From the NCBI RefSeq assembly GCF_015234585.1, contig NZ_JADFCM010000001.1, positions 1,054,001-1,118,000 on the forward strand: a stretch of 64,000 bases of DNA. Reading direction: 5' to 3'. The position numbers and the translations under genes were made by a program. Origin of the DNA: Pseudalkalibacillus hwajinpoensis (GTDB taxonomy: Bacteria > Bacillota > Bacilli > Bacillales > Guptibacillaceae). Below the pieces are notes generated by a model, which saw only the letters and a program-made list of their open reading frames with translations, was not told where the DNA came from and searched no databases. Below, in pieces: positions 40,729 through 48,983 of this stretch (positions are counted from its first letter, which is position 1; each line of letters begins with the position of its first letter).

Positions 40729-43700
40729 ATGAGAATGGATAGTAACTTTTCATTTTTGCGTGGAAAATGGGATGTGCTAGCAAACTTAGGAGAAACAGCT
40801 GAGAACAATGTGTTTCAAGACCCACATACAACATTAATGAAGCTACGTTTGTTTGGTGAAACATTATCCAAATTTATTTTAGCTTTGGAAAACATCCCTG
40901 AACCGTATCGAAATAAACAATTAGACCGTATTAATACACTAAGAAAAGAAGGACTTGTGGAACTAGAATTAATTGATATATTTCAAACACTTCGTCTTAA
41001 AGGCAATAAAGCATCTCACGAAGGAAATTATGGTGATGTAGAAGAAGCAAAAACCCTTTTACATCTTACATTCCGTTTATCATCTTGGTTTATGGAAGTG
41101 TATGGTGATTATAATTTTGAAGAACCTGAATACATAACACCTGAAAATTTGGATTCTATAAATCTAGATTTACTCCAACAGGAACATGATGAAAAAGTCC
41201 AGGAACTTGAAAACGAATTGGAAGTTTTAAGACAAAAGGCAAAAACAGAGCATGAAGATGAGAAAAATGAACGGAAGAAAGCATCTCGTAGATTTATGAA
41301 ACGTCAGCAATTAACAGAAGCGGAAACTCGTTCAATTATTGATGAGAAGCTTCGAACAGCTGGTTGGGAAGTAGATTCAAATTTATTAAATCATTACACC
41401 AAAGGTACAACTCCAGAGAAGAATAAAAACATGGCAATTGCAGAATGGAAAGTTAAAGGTGGCAGAGTTGATTACGCTTTGTTCATCGGTCTACGTCTAG
41501 TAGGTCTCATTGAAGCTAAGGCCAAAAAGAAAAACATTCCTGGTGTTCTGGAAAGTCAAACTAAAGTTTATGCTCAAAATATAATACAAGTTGATGAAGA
41601 AATAATTGGTGATAGCTACGGTAAATATAAAGTGCCATTCTTATATGCTACGAACGGAAGAGCATATTTACAGCAACTTAAAGATGAATCGGGAATATGG
41701 TTTTGGGATTCACGTAAGCCATTAGAACATGCCCGTCCATTGGAAGGGTGGCATTCACCTGCTGATTTGGAATTATTATTGAGCCAAGACGACAGCGGAG
41801 CAAATAAACGTCTTGAAGATGAAGACATAACAAAATTTGATTTAAGAGATTATCAACAGAAAGCCGTTTTAGCAACAGAACAGGCTTTAAAAGAAGGACA
41901 AAGAAAAATGTTAGTTGCAATGGCTACTGGTACAGGTAAAACTCGTACAGCTATTGCGCTAATGTATCGTTTAATTAAAACTAAAAAATGTCGCAGAATA
42001 CTATTCTTGGTTGACCGCAATTCCCTGGGTCAGCAGACAGAAGATTCTTTGATTGATACTAAAGTAGAAGGGCTTTCTTTTACAGATATTTATAATGTAA
42101 ATACTCTTGAAGATGTAACGCCAGATATTGAAACAAGAGTTCAAATTGCTACGGTTCAAGGAATGGTAAAACGATTATTTTACAATGATGGCGACAACAT
42201 TCCGAGTGTTGGTCAATTCGATTTCATTATTGTAGATGAAGCTCATCGTGGTTATTCAGTTGACCGAGAAATGACCGATGAAGAGCTTGAGTTTAAAGAC
42301 CAAAATGATTACGTAAGCCAATACAGACGAGTAATTGACTTTTTTGATGCAGCTAGTTTGGCGTTAACTGCTACACCTGCACTTCACACATCAGAAATCT
42401 TTGGAGAACCAATTTTCAAATATTCTTATAGCGAAGCAGTATTGGACGGATTTTTAGTTGACCACGAGCCACCGTATTTATTCCAAACAGAGCTTGCTCA
42501 AGCAGGAATTAATTTTGAAAAAGATGAAGAAGTTGAAATATATGATGTCGATACCTCAGAAATCCAACTAGAGAAAATAGCAGATGAATTACATTTTGAA
42601 GTTGCTCAATTCAATAAGAAGGTTATCACTGAACCTTTCAACAGAGCTATTTTGAACAAACTTACGGATTATATTGACCCAACGAGTAATGAAAAAACTT
42701 TGATATTTGCGGCTACTGACCAACATGCTGATTTAATAGTACGTTTATTGAAGGAAGCATTCACAGAACGAGGCGATGAAGTAGAAGATGACGCTATAGC
42801 TAAAATCACTGGTTATACTTATCATGTTAAAGAAGCCATAAAGCGATTGAAAAACGAACGGTTACCTAATATTGTCGTTACAGTTGATTTATTAACAACT
42901 GGAATTGATGTTCCTGCTATTACAAACCTTGTTTTCATGAGGCGTATTCAATCACGTATTTTATATGACCAAATGCTAGGACGTGCTACTCGTTTATGTC
43001 CTGAGATTGGGAAAACTCATTTTAATATCTTCGATGCTGTAGGCATTTACGATAAGTTAAAAAGTTATACTGAAATGAAACCAGTAGTTAAGAAACAAAA
43101 TGACACCATTGGAGCATTACACGAAGCGTTTGTTAATGCTACTTCAGAAGAAGAGCAAGCTTTCTTTAAAGACCAATTGGTTGCAAAAATCCAAAGACGT
43201 AAGCAAAAACTAAATGATAAAGCTGAACAAAAGTTCAAGGAATTGTCTGATGGGAAAAGCATTGATGAATGGGTAAATAATGTGAAGTCTCATACTCCAC
43301 TAGAAGCTAAAAAAGATGTTTTGCTTTTTGAGTTTATTGAAACGTATAGACCAAGTGGCGAAAAGCGTTATATCTCAAATAAAGAAGATAATGTAGAATC
43401 TGTAGTTCGTGGTTACGGTGAAGGAAACAGTCGACCTGAAGATTATATTGATGGTTTCGTCACTTTTATTCGAGAAAATATTAATGAAATCCCAGCTCTT
43501 AATCTGATTTGTACAAAGCCAAAAGATTTAACTAGACAAGATTTAAGAGAGCTTATTACTATCCTAGAAACAAAAGGTTTTAAAGAATCACATTTGCAAA
43601 CAGCATGGAAACAAACCAATAATCAAGACATAACAGCTGATATTATTAGTTTTATTCGACAAGCTGCTTTGGGTGAAGCGCTTGTTGACCATGATACACG

Positions 43701-43941
43701 TATCAGAAATGCCATGAAGAAAGTTTACTCTCTAAATCAATGGACTCCTAGACAAAAGAAATGGCTTGAAAGAATAGAAAAACAGTTGCTCCGATTTCCA
43801 ATTTTAGCCCCTAATCCTCAAGAAGCTTTTACTGAAGAGCCATTTAAAAGTGATGGCGGATATAAAGCTTTAAAACGAGAATTTGGCGAGGACATTGATA
43901 CTGTTGTAAAAACAATAAATGATAGCTTATACGTGAGTTGA
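40729..43941 (+). CDS. hsdR: Type I restriction enzyme R subunit
   Basis: 1070 residues from ATG 40729 (TTGGAGG 6 bases upstream; ATG 40735 also possible). DUF4145 helical domain about 20-130 ('LKGNKASHEGNYGDVEEAKT'), HsdR_N nuclease near 220-265 ('GGRVDYALFIGLRLVGLIEA', D...E-A-K), SF2 helicase motor with Walker A 'VAMATGTGKTRTAIAL' (near 400) and 'FIIVDEAHRGYS' (near 500), helicase C motif VI 'DQMLGRATRLCPEIGKTHF'. It translocates and cuts unmodified DNA with HsdM and HsdS. All core motifs intact. Confidence 0.95.
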   Translation: MRMDSNFSFLRGKWDVLANLGETAENNVFQDPHTTLMKLRLFGETLSKFILALENIPEPYRNKQLDRINTLRKEGLVELELIDIFQTLRLKGNKASHEGNYGDVEEAKTLLHLTFRLSSWFMEVYGDYNFEEPEYITPENLDSINLDLLQQEHDEKVQELENELEVLRQKAKTEHEDEKNERKKASRRFMKRQQLTEAETRSIIDEKLRTAGWEVDSNLLNHYTKGTTPEKNKNMAIAEWKVKGGRVDYALFIGLRLVGLIEAKAKKKNIPGVLESQTKVYAQNIIQVDEEIIGDSYGKYKVPFLYATNGRAYLQQLKDESGIWFWDSRKPLEHARPLEGWHSPADLELLLSQDDSGANKRLEDEDITKFDLRDYQQKAVLATEQALKEGQRKMLVAMATGTGKTRTAIALMYRLIKTKKCRRILFLVDRNSLGQQTEDSLIDTKVEGLSFTDIYNVNTLEDVTPDIETRVQIATVQGMVKRLFYNDGDNIPSVGQFDFIIVDEAHRGYSVDREMTDEELEFKDQNDYVSQYRRVIDFFDAASLALTATPALHTSEIFGEPIFKYSYSEAVLDGFLVDHEPPYLFQTELAQAGINFEKDEEVEIYDVDTSEIQLEKIADELHFEVAQFNKKVITEPFNRAILNKLTDYIDPTSNEKTLIFAATDQHADLIVRLLKEAFTERGDEVEDDAIAKITGYTYHVKEAIKRLKNERLPNIVVTVDLLTTGIDVPAITNLVFMRRIQSRILYDQMLGRATRLCPEIGKTHFNIFDAVGIYDKLKSYTEMKPVVKKQNDTIGALHEAFVNATSEEEQAFFKDQLVAKIQRRKQKLNDKAEQKFKELSDGKSIDEWVNNVKSHTPLEAKKDVLLFEFIETYRPSGEKRYISNKEDNVESVVRGYGEGNSRPEDYIDGFVTFIRENINEIPALNLICTKPKDLTRQDLRELITILETKGFKESHLQTAWKQTNNQDITADIISFIRQAALGEALVDHDTRIRNAMKKVYSLNQWTPRQKKWLERIEKQLLRFPILAPNPQEAFTEEPFKSDGGYKALKREFGEDIDTVVKTINDSLYVS

Positions 43942-43970
43942 AATAGTGCCTCTTCATAGAGGCGCTATTT
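43941..43970 (+). other. Hairpin between hsdR and hsdM
   Basis: AAATAGTGCCTCT and AGAGGCGCTATTT form a 13-bp stem (one wobble) with loop TCAT, starting at the hsdR stop. It has no T-run; TATAAT (about 43975-43980) follows, so hsdM-hsdS may have its own promoter. Confidence 0.6.
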
Positions 43971-44039
43971 ACGTTATAATAGTAAAGTTCGCTTTATAAA
44001 CACAAAAATATTATAAACATAAATAACGGAGGTAAAAAA

Positions 44040-45470
44040 ATGAACAACCAAGAAATCGTTCAGAAATTATGGAAACTATGTGATGTGCTACGTGACGATG
44101 GTATTACATATCAAGAATATGTAACTGAACTAACATATATTTTATTTCTTAAAATGATGAAAGAACAAGAAACTGAAGCTGTTATTCCAGAAGGTTACCG
44201 ATGGGATGATTTAGTACAAAAAGAAGGCGTGGAACTTAAAAACTTTTATCAAGAATTATTATTGGAATTAGGTAAAAGTGAAAACAAGAAGCTTCAGCAA
44301 ATTTATATGGATGCTTCCACGAGAATAACGAGCCCTAAGAATTTAGATACAATAATAAAATCTATCGCTTCTCTTGATTGGTATAACGCTAAAGAAGAAG
44401 GATTGGGCAACCTTTATGAAGGACTGCTACAAAAAAACGCAAACGAAACAAAATCTGGAGCAGGGCAATATTTTACACCTCGTGTATTAATTGATTTAAT
44501 TGTTCAACTTGTAGACCCAAAAGTAGGGGAAAAGGTAAATGACCCTGCAGCTGGAACGTTTGGTTTTATGATTTCAGCAGACCAATATTTGAAGAATAAA
44601 ACAGATGATTATTATGATTTAGACCCACAACAAGCTGAATTTCAAAAGAAGGAAGCATTTACAGGAATGGAACTTGTACAAGGAACTCACCGTCTTGCAT
44701 TAATGAATGCTTTACTTCACGACATGGAAGGTCGTTTGGAAAATGGAGACTCATTGTCAGGGAACGGAAAATGGATTAAGAATTTTGATGTTATTCTAAC
44801 AAATCCTCCGTTTGGTACAAAAAAAGGTGGGGAGCGCGTTTCTCGTGATGATTTAACTTTTGAAACATCGAATAAACAGCTTAATTTCTTACAATTAATT
44901 TATAATGCTCTTAAAGATGATGGGAATGCTCGTGCAGCTGTTATAATACCTGACAACGTGTTGTTTGAAAGTGGAATTGGAGCTAAGATTCGTCTGGACT
45001 TAATGAATAAGTGTAATCTCCATACTATTTTACGATTGCCTACAGGGATTTTCTATGCACAAGGTGTAAAAACCAATGTACTATTCTTTACAAAAGGTAA
45101 AACAGACAAAGGAAACACAAAAGATGTATGGGTGTATGACCTTCGTACAAATATGGACTCTTTCGGCAAACGCAATCAATTAACGATGGCTCATTTTGAA
45201 GATTTTATGAAAGCTTATGTGTCTGAAGACCGTACTCAAATAAAAGATGAACGGTGGAACAAGTTTACAAGAGAAGAAATTTCTAACAAAAACGATAATT
45301 TAGATATTGGATTAATTGCAGATGAATCTTATTCTTCTTATGAAAACTTACCTGACCCAATAGAATCAGCAGAACAAGCAATCTTAAAACTTCGGCAAGC
45401 GATGAATTTGTTGAATGAAGTTGTACAAGAGCTCCGTAAATTAGATGATTCTGAGGAGGTGGACAAGTGA
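44040..45470 (+). CDS. hsdM: Type I DNA methyltransferase M subunit
   Basis: 476 residues, ATG 44040 with GGAGG. N-terminal HsdM helical domain ('QKLWKLCDVLRDDGITYQEY'), SAM-binding motif I 'VNDPAAGTFGFMI' (near 166) and catalytic motif IV 'VILTNPPFGTKKGG' (N-P-P-F, near 255): an N6-adenine methylase. 'GAGQYFTPRVLIDLIVQLVD' is also typical. Its stop overlaps the hsdS GTG by 4 bases (GTGA). Confidence 0.96.
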   Translation: MNNQEIVQKLWKLCDVLRDDGITYQEYVTELTYILFLKMMKEQETEAVIPEGYRWDDLVQKEGVELKNFYQELLLELGKSENKKLQQIYMDASTRITSPKNLDTIIKSIASLDWYNAKEEGLGNLYEGLLQKNANETKSGAGQYFTPRVLIDLIVQLVDPKVGEKVNDPAAGTFGFMISADQYLKNKTDDYYDLDPQQAEFQKKEAFTGMELVQGTHRLALMNALLHDMEGRLENGDSLSGNGKWIKNFDVILTNPPFGTKKGGERVSRDDLTFETSNKQLNFLQLIYNALKDDGNARAAVIIPDNVLFESGIGAKIRLDLMNKCNLHTILRLPTGIFYAQGVKTNVLFFTKGKTDKGNTKDVWVYDLRTNMDSFGKRNQLTMAHFEDFMKAYVSEDRTQIKDERWNKFTREEISNKNDNLDIGLIADESYSSYENLPDPIESAEQAILKLRQAMNLLNEVVQELRKLDDSEEVDK

Positions 45471-46894
45471 GTAAAAAGAAAAAAACTATGAATGTGTTAT
45501 TGGAAGAAGCATTGCTATCAAATGAAGAAAAGCTTTATGATTTACCAGATAATTGGATTTGGGTAAATTTATATTCTATATCAGATTTGATAGCTGATGG
45601 TTCTCATAATCCTCCTCCTAAACAAGAAAAGGGTATACCGATGTTAAGTGGGAAAAATATTCAAAATGGATACATGACATTTGACACTAATAGATATATC
45701 ACCGAAGAACAATATAAAAGAGAATTTAAAAGGACACCTTTGGAACCAGGGGATTTATTATTAACAATAGTAGGTTCTATAGGAAGGACCACTATCTTAA
45801 AAGAAGCTGCACCGCTCTTTGCATTACAAAGAAGTGTCGCTCATATTAAAGCAAAGCATATTAATTCAAGTTTTTTAAAATATTATTTTCAAAGCCTGCC
45901 ATTTCAAAACTTTTTATTGGATAATGCTAAAGGTACAGCCCAAAAAGGAATTTACTTAAAAACTTTAAAAAGTAGTCCTATTGCTTTACCGAATAAATTA
46001 GAACAGGCGAGAATTGCCGAAAAAATCGAACGTCTTTTAAATAAAATTGAAGAAGCTAAAAAGTTAATTGAAGAAGCAAAGGGAACATTTGAACTTCGTC
46101 GAGCTGCAATTTTAGACAAAGCTTTTCGTGGTGAATTAACTAAGAATTGGCGTGCAGAAAACAATAAAAGCAATTTCCAGGATTACAAAGAAAATGATAT
46201 AGAGATTGGTTATCATATTCCAAATCAGTGGCATTGGACTACATTTGGTGAGGTTACCACCTTTGTGAGTAGTGGTAGTACTCCCAAAGGTGGTAGTAAA
46301 GTTTATCAAGAAACGGGCGTTCCCTTTATAAGGAGTCAGAATGTCCTTAAAAACCACATGAGTGTTGACAATATAGTTTATATTAGTGATGAAATTCATT
46401 CTAATATGAAACGAACACATTTGGATGGCAGCGAAACTTTATTTAATATTACTGGAGCATCTATAGGTAGAGCGGCTAAAATGAATAAAGAATTAATACC
46501 AGCTAATGTTAACCAGCATGTATGTGCTTTAAGGTTTAATGATGATGTAAATGATTACCTGCCACAATATTGGTTGAACTCCCCATATATGCAAAGAGAA
46601 ATCAATAAAAAACAAATTGGCGTAACAAGACAAGCTTTAAATTATACCCAGGTAAAGAACTTGCCTTTCCCCCTTATTCCAAAGGAAGAACAAAAAGAAT
46701 TATTAAGAGTGGTGGAAAATTTATTAAATAAAGAAAATGAATTGCATGTAATAGAATCATTATTCAATGATTTAGAAAGATTGAAGGATTCTATTTTATT
46801 AAAAGCCTTCCGTGGTGAGCTTGGAACAAATGACCCGAAAGAAGAAAGTGCAATTGAATTATTAAAAGAAGTTCTTCAAGAACATGTAAAATAA
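45467..46894 (+). CDS. hsdS: Type I specificity subunit S
   Basis: 475 residues from GTG 45467, overlapping hsdM. Two target-recognition domains: TRD1 about 15-185 ('LPDNWIWVNLYSISDLIADG'), first central conserved helix about 190-220 ('ARIAEKIERLLNKIEEAKKL'), TRD2 about 240-420 ('IPNQWHWTTFGEVTTFVSSG'), second helix at the end ('LRVVENLLNKENELHVIESL'). Each TRD reads half of a bipartite site. Full length, so specificity is probably functional. 'AFRGEL' ends both halves. Confidence 0.95.
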   Translation: MSKKKKTMNVLLEEALLSNEEKLYDLPDNWIWVNLYSISDLIADGSHNPPPKQEKGIPMLSGKNIQNGYMTFDTNRYITEEQYKREFKRTPLEPGDLLLTIVGSIGRTTILKEAAPLFALQRSVAHIKAKHINSSFLKYYFQSLPFQNFLLDNAKGTAQKGIYLKTLKSSPIALPNKLEQARIAEKIERLLNKIEEAKKLIEEAKGTFELRRAAILDKAFRGELTKNWRAENNKSNFQDYKENDIEIGYHIPNQWHWTTFGEVTTFVSSGSTPKGGSKVYQETGVPFIRSQNVLKNHMSVDNIVYISDEIHSNMKRTHLDGSETLFNITGASIGRAAKMNKELIPANVNQHVCALRFNDDVNDYLPQYWLNSPYMQREINKKQIGVTRQALNYTQVKNLPFPLIPKEEQKELLRVVENLLNKENELHVIESLFNDLERLKDSILLKAFRGELGTNDPKEESAIELLKEVLQEHVK

Positions 46895-46927
46895 GGATTT
46901 TAAATTTATAAGCTCATAAATAAGAAA

Positions 46928-46955
46928 CGGAGTTCCTTTGGGAACTCTGCTTTTA
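46928..46955 (+). terminator. Terminator after hsdS
   Basis: GGAGTTCC and GGAACTCTG form a stem (one mismatch) around TTTG, then CTTTTAT. Confidence 0.65.
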
Positions 46956-46971
46956 TGTTTGATTAAATTGA

Positions 46972-47340
46972 TTACAAATAATATTTTGAGCCATTAGCAA
47001 GTGATAACCATTCAACTTCATAATTTCCGTCAATTATATAAACATCTTTCTTCTTACCCGTTGGCTTCATTATTTCACCATGCAACAGCTGACCATTGCT
47101 AAAATAAGAATATATACCATTGGTTTTTGAGCCTTTATAAATAATCTATCTTCAACATATGTAACAGCAAATGTTTGAGTAAAGCCAAGTTCCTTAGTTT
47201 GTTCCATAAATTTTATGTCTTTTACAAAGCTAAACGTGGATTCAGGGTATTGTCCGTTTATAGGAAACATTAATTCTATTGCATATTTCTCAGAAGCATC
47301 TTGATTGTAAATAACTTATAAATTTCACTTTTCACACACT
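46972..47340 (-). pseudogene. Frameshifted remnant of an unknown gene
   Basis: On the minus strand, 'YNQDASEKYAIELMFPINGQ' and 'FAVTYVEDRLFIKAQK' continue in another frame as 'TNGIYSYFSNGQLLHGEIMK' and 'VYIIDGNYEVEWLSLANGSK', ending TAA at 46972-46974. One frameshift near 47120 separates them, and stops close the frame upstream. The rich Y/G/N strand pattern ('YSYFSNGQLLHGE') suggests a MORN-like or toxin-immunity-type repeat protein. Not functional as it stands. Confidence 0.5.
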
Positions 47341-47686
47341 TATCTCCAGGTTGAAAGGATCTTACGTTGCGTTCAAACTCAACTTTAAAATGTTTGTGTA
47401 TTTCGTTTCTTAAGAAAATTCCTAGCTAATGATGTAAAAAAAATTCATTATAAATATCTACCTCGTTGTTTGCTACAAGAGTAAAAAATCATGTATGTAC
47501 TTCGGTATATTCAATAAAAAAGCCCCTTCCCCAAAAAAACATTTTATTCCTTTTGATTATATAAGTAATTTAAAGATTTAAAAATGCAACAACACAAATA
47601 CAGTAAAATAGAAGTTTCATAAATGGAGGATTTTGTCATTAGATGGCGAATTTTAATAGTTAAAGGAAATTATAGGAGTGAACCGT
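47341..47686. other. Gap without a clear gene
   Basis: AT-rich DNA with short palindromes. It probably includes more decayed sequence of the neighbouring remnant and the promoter of the next gene. Confidence 0.35.
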
Positions 47687-48220
47687 TTGCGAGAAAAATT
47701 CATGGATGTTTTTGTGGCTGTAGTTTTTGGAGGGGCATTAACATTTTTTGGCCCATTTTTGATAGTTTATTTTTTTGATGATACACCGGAAGTTAATATT
47801 GGTGAATCGCTGAAAATTGATAATGAACAATTTATGACTCCAATTGAATTATCAACTTTCAAAGAAGGAATAGATGAGCTTAAAATTAGTATACCTGTAA
47901 CAATTTCACAAGAGCAAGTTAAATCAAATACCCCATTAACAATCTCACTTTTAGAAAATAATATAAAGACGGCAGTGGGAACAGATATTTATGTAACAAA
48001 TATATCCGAAGATAAAAATGTTCAACTTGGTATCGTTACAACGGAAGAAATAAATGACGAAAAAATTAGTGTAGCAAGCTCGAACAGCAAAATTAATACT
48101 TCAAAGAACTATTTTCAACTCTTCTTCTATCATCAAGGATCGAATTACATTGAATTCCATACCGCCCCACCCTTCTTTCCACTAATTTCCTTCTTTTATT
48201 ATACCACCATTACAGTATAG
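47687..48220 (+). CDS. Membrane-anchored hypothetical protein, possibly truncated
   Basis: 177 residues from TTG 47687 (AGGAG 9 bases upstream; GTG 47678 is too close). One TM helix at about 8-28 ('FVAVVFGGALTFFGPFLIVY'), then an extracytoplasmic or cytoplasmic soluble domain ('SLKIDNEQFMTPIELSTFKE'). The last 20 residues ('FHTAPPFFPLISFFYYTTI') change composition abruptly, suggesting a fused or frameshifted end. Family not recognised. Confidence 0.5.
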   Translation: MREKFMDVFVAVVFGGALTFFGPFLIVYFFDDTPEVNIGESLKIDNEQFMTPIELSTFKEGIDELKISIPVTISQEQVKSNTPLTISLLENNIKTAVGTDIYVTNISEDKNVQLGIVTTEEINDEKISVASSNSKINTSKNYFQLFFYHQGSNYIEFHTAPPFFPLISFFYYTTITV

Positions 48221-48790
48221 GATGGGGCTACTTCACACAGAAAGTGTGGCGTTATTCAGACGTATTCGAACTAAAAATTCCTAATAATTAATTATAGAAC
48301 TGCTTGATTTATATAGGATATAGAATTAAAGCCTGAAGGGATAGAATCATATGCAATTGAGCTCATTATCCTATGTGATTGCTTCCTTTACCTGTTTGTC
48401 TTACATCAATTTGTGAGTTATCCAAATGTATAGGCTGCTATTCAGAAGCTTAGAACACGTAATAATATATAGTTAATAATGAGTGTAACCGAATTTGGTT
48501 ATGTTCTTTTAAATAATTCGAAATTAATCAGTAAAATTCAATTTCTAAATGCATTATATTCTGCGAGGTAGAAACTCCCAAGAAGGGTTAAAGGCAGACT
48601 GGTAATGAATAAAATTAAAGGGCTATGGAATTGAGAGAACCTTCCCCACGTTTCTAAGAGATGAAGAAAAATATATTAATGAAACGTTTTCGTTAAGTAG
48701 GTAAATACTTTTTCTTAATACGAATACGCCAAAAATAAAAACGTTAATATGATAAAATTGTAATAAAAGCTAATATTTGGAGGGAGTAGA
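48221..48790. other. Non-coding region upstream of the reverse transcriptase
   Basis: No gene. It contains stem-forming sequence (AACCGAATTTGGTT, about 48488-48501) and the motif GGGCTATGGAATTGAGAGAA (48620-48639), related to one downstream of the RT at about 51250-51270. It could hold a structured RNA linked to the RT system. Confidence 0.35.
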
Positions 48791-48877
48791 ATGAACAATC
48801 AAATCCTAATGTTATATGGGGCACTTCTGATGATTGTTCCGACATTTATATGTACGTGGAAGCTAACGAGATGTTAA
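48791..48877 (+). CDS. Tiny ORF (28 aa) before the RT
   Basis: ATG 48791 has TTTGGAGGGAG upstream and encodes one hydrophobic stretch (QILMLYGALLMIVPTFICTW). It may be a real micro-membrane protein or the truncated start of a longer gene. Confidence 0.35.
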   Translation: MNNQILMLYGALLMIVPTFICTWKLTRC

Positions 48878-48983
48878 TTTACCAATGATACTTTATTCTT
48901 CATAAATCTTTTATAGAAATTGAGGAAGAAGTAGAGAAATTGCACAATAGAATAGAAAGAAAATTTAATTTGGAAGTGATAAC

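Noticed and set aside
48680..48700. Catabolite-responsive (cre) site
   Set aside because: TGAAACGTTTTCG lacks the proper spacing of the cre consensus, and no sugar gene is nearby.
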